The position numbers were made by a program, and so were the translations under genes. A DNA stretch of 64,000 nt, taken from the NCBI RefSeq assembly GCF_035987325.1, contig NZ_CP108488.1:5952001-6016000 (forward strand), given 5' to 3'. Of this stretch, positions 63,793 through 64,000 are shown one piece after another. Position 1 is the stretch's first letter, and every line of letters starts with the position of its first letter. Source of the DNA: Streptomyces sp. NBC_01244. GTDB lineage: Bacteria > Actinomycetota > Actinomycetes > Streptomycetales > Streptomycetaceae. Below the pieces are notes generated by a model. It searched no databases and was not told the DNA's origin. It was given only the letters and a program-made list of their open reading frames with translations.

Positions 63793-64000
63793 AGGCGCGG
63801 TGGCCGCGGCTGTCGTAGCCGCTCCAGTCGCCCTTCCAGTCGCCCTTCCAGTGGCCGTTCCAGCCGCCCTTCCAGTCGCCGTTCCCGTGTCCGTACCAGT
63901 ACGTGTGGCAGTCCCACCGACCCCAGCTCTGATGGTGGGCGCGTTGGTGCCAGTGGCAGTAGCGGATGCGGTAGCCGTCGTCACCGCGGTCGCGGTGACC
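63791..64000 (-). CDS. Trp/Gly repeat protein, 5' part beyond the window
   Basis: The last 69 codons before a TGA are visible, in frame with 64000. Composition is rich in Trp, Gly, His and Tyr with Cys (RYCHWHQ, RWDCHTYWYG), then a four-residue repeat W-x-G-x (WKGG, WNGH, WKGD, WKGD, WSGY) encoded by a 12-base DNA repeat. Nearly all third positions are G or C, which supports coding. Start and any signal peptide lie outside. No family recognised. Confidence 0.65.
   Translation of the reverse strand, partial: GHRDRGDDGYRIRYCHWHQRAHHQSWGRWDCHTYWYGHGNGDWKGGWNGHWKGDWKGDWSGYDSRGHRA

Overview
The window is chromosomal DNA of a Streptomyces or close relative. GC is very high, codon third positions are almost all G or C, GTG and TTG starts are common, genes often overlap by 4 bases, and lineage markers are present (mycothiol enzyme Mca, a WhiJ/BldB-like regulatory trio, an ECF42-type sigma factor with a DGPF protein, a DasR-type operator, an actinobacterial Tad pilus locus). 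No rRNA, tRNA, CRISPR array, transposase, integrase or phage gene was seen, so most of it reads as ordinary core or conserved genome with some accessory modules.

Layout. 1-4300: a drug-type ABC exporter pair, greA, a DUF4307 membrane protein, mca and a small membrane protein. 4363-12520: a possible 39-residue Cys/Gly/Trp peptide, a large NB-ARC/TPR protein with an altered Walker A motif, a DUF4344 lipoprotein, a RAMA-CBS-HEPN protein and a thioredoxin-domain DUF255 protein. 12794-19543: an apparent operon of a processive GT2, a GT39-like mannosyltransferase-type protein, a GT2-GtrA protein and a secreted radical copper oxidase of the galactose oxidase/GlxA type with a carbohydrate-binding domain and an Excalibur domain; this looks like an extracellular glycan system. 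19598-22361: hemolysin III protein and GTP-dependent PEP carboxykinase. 22428-26984: a four-gene operon of two substrate-binding proteins (one fused to VWA), TelA and an XpaC-like membrane protein.

27095-36271: a repeat-bearing membrane protein running into a dispersed repeat, a polyprenyl synthase coupled to a heme oxygenase, an alanine-type aminotransferase, a PTS EIIC gene with an HTH-only DeoR protein, a macro domain protein, and a TetR/DUF4386 pair separated by two near-identical palindromes. 36351-41577: a D-amino-acid cluster (DSD1-like PLP enzyme, N-acyl-D-amino-acid deacylase, divergent IclR and RidA) in which RidA would remove the enamine product of the PLP enzyme. 41719-47495: secreted lamin-tail protein, Ser/Thr kinase, zinc carboxypeptidase and a GH18 chitinase whose promoter carries a DasR-like site.

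47825-58900: a Tad/Flp pilus locus (CpaB, a broken CpaE, two TadE, TadA, TadB, TadC, a two-component system, Flp pilin, TadG-like protein, a lipoprotein and an OmpA-like protein). The cpaE gene carries an internal deletion and frameshift. 58939-64000: WhiJ-like regulator trio, a lipoprotein, a SnoaL-like protein, an ECF42 sigma factor with its DGPF partner and a matching promoter, and the 3' part of a Trp/Gly repeat protein cut by the window edge.
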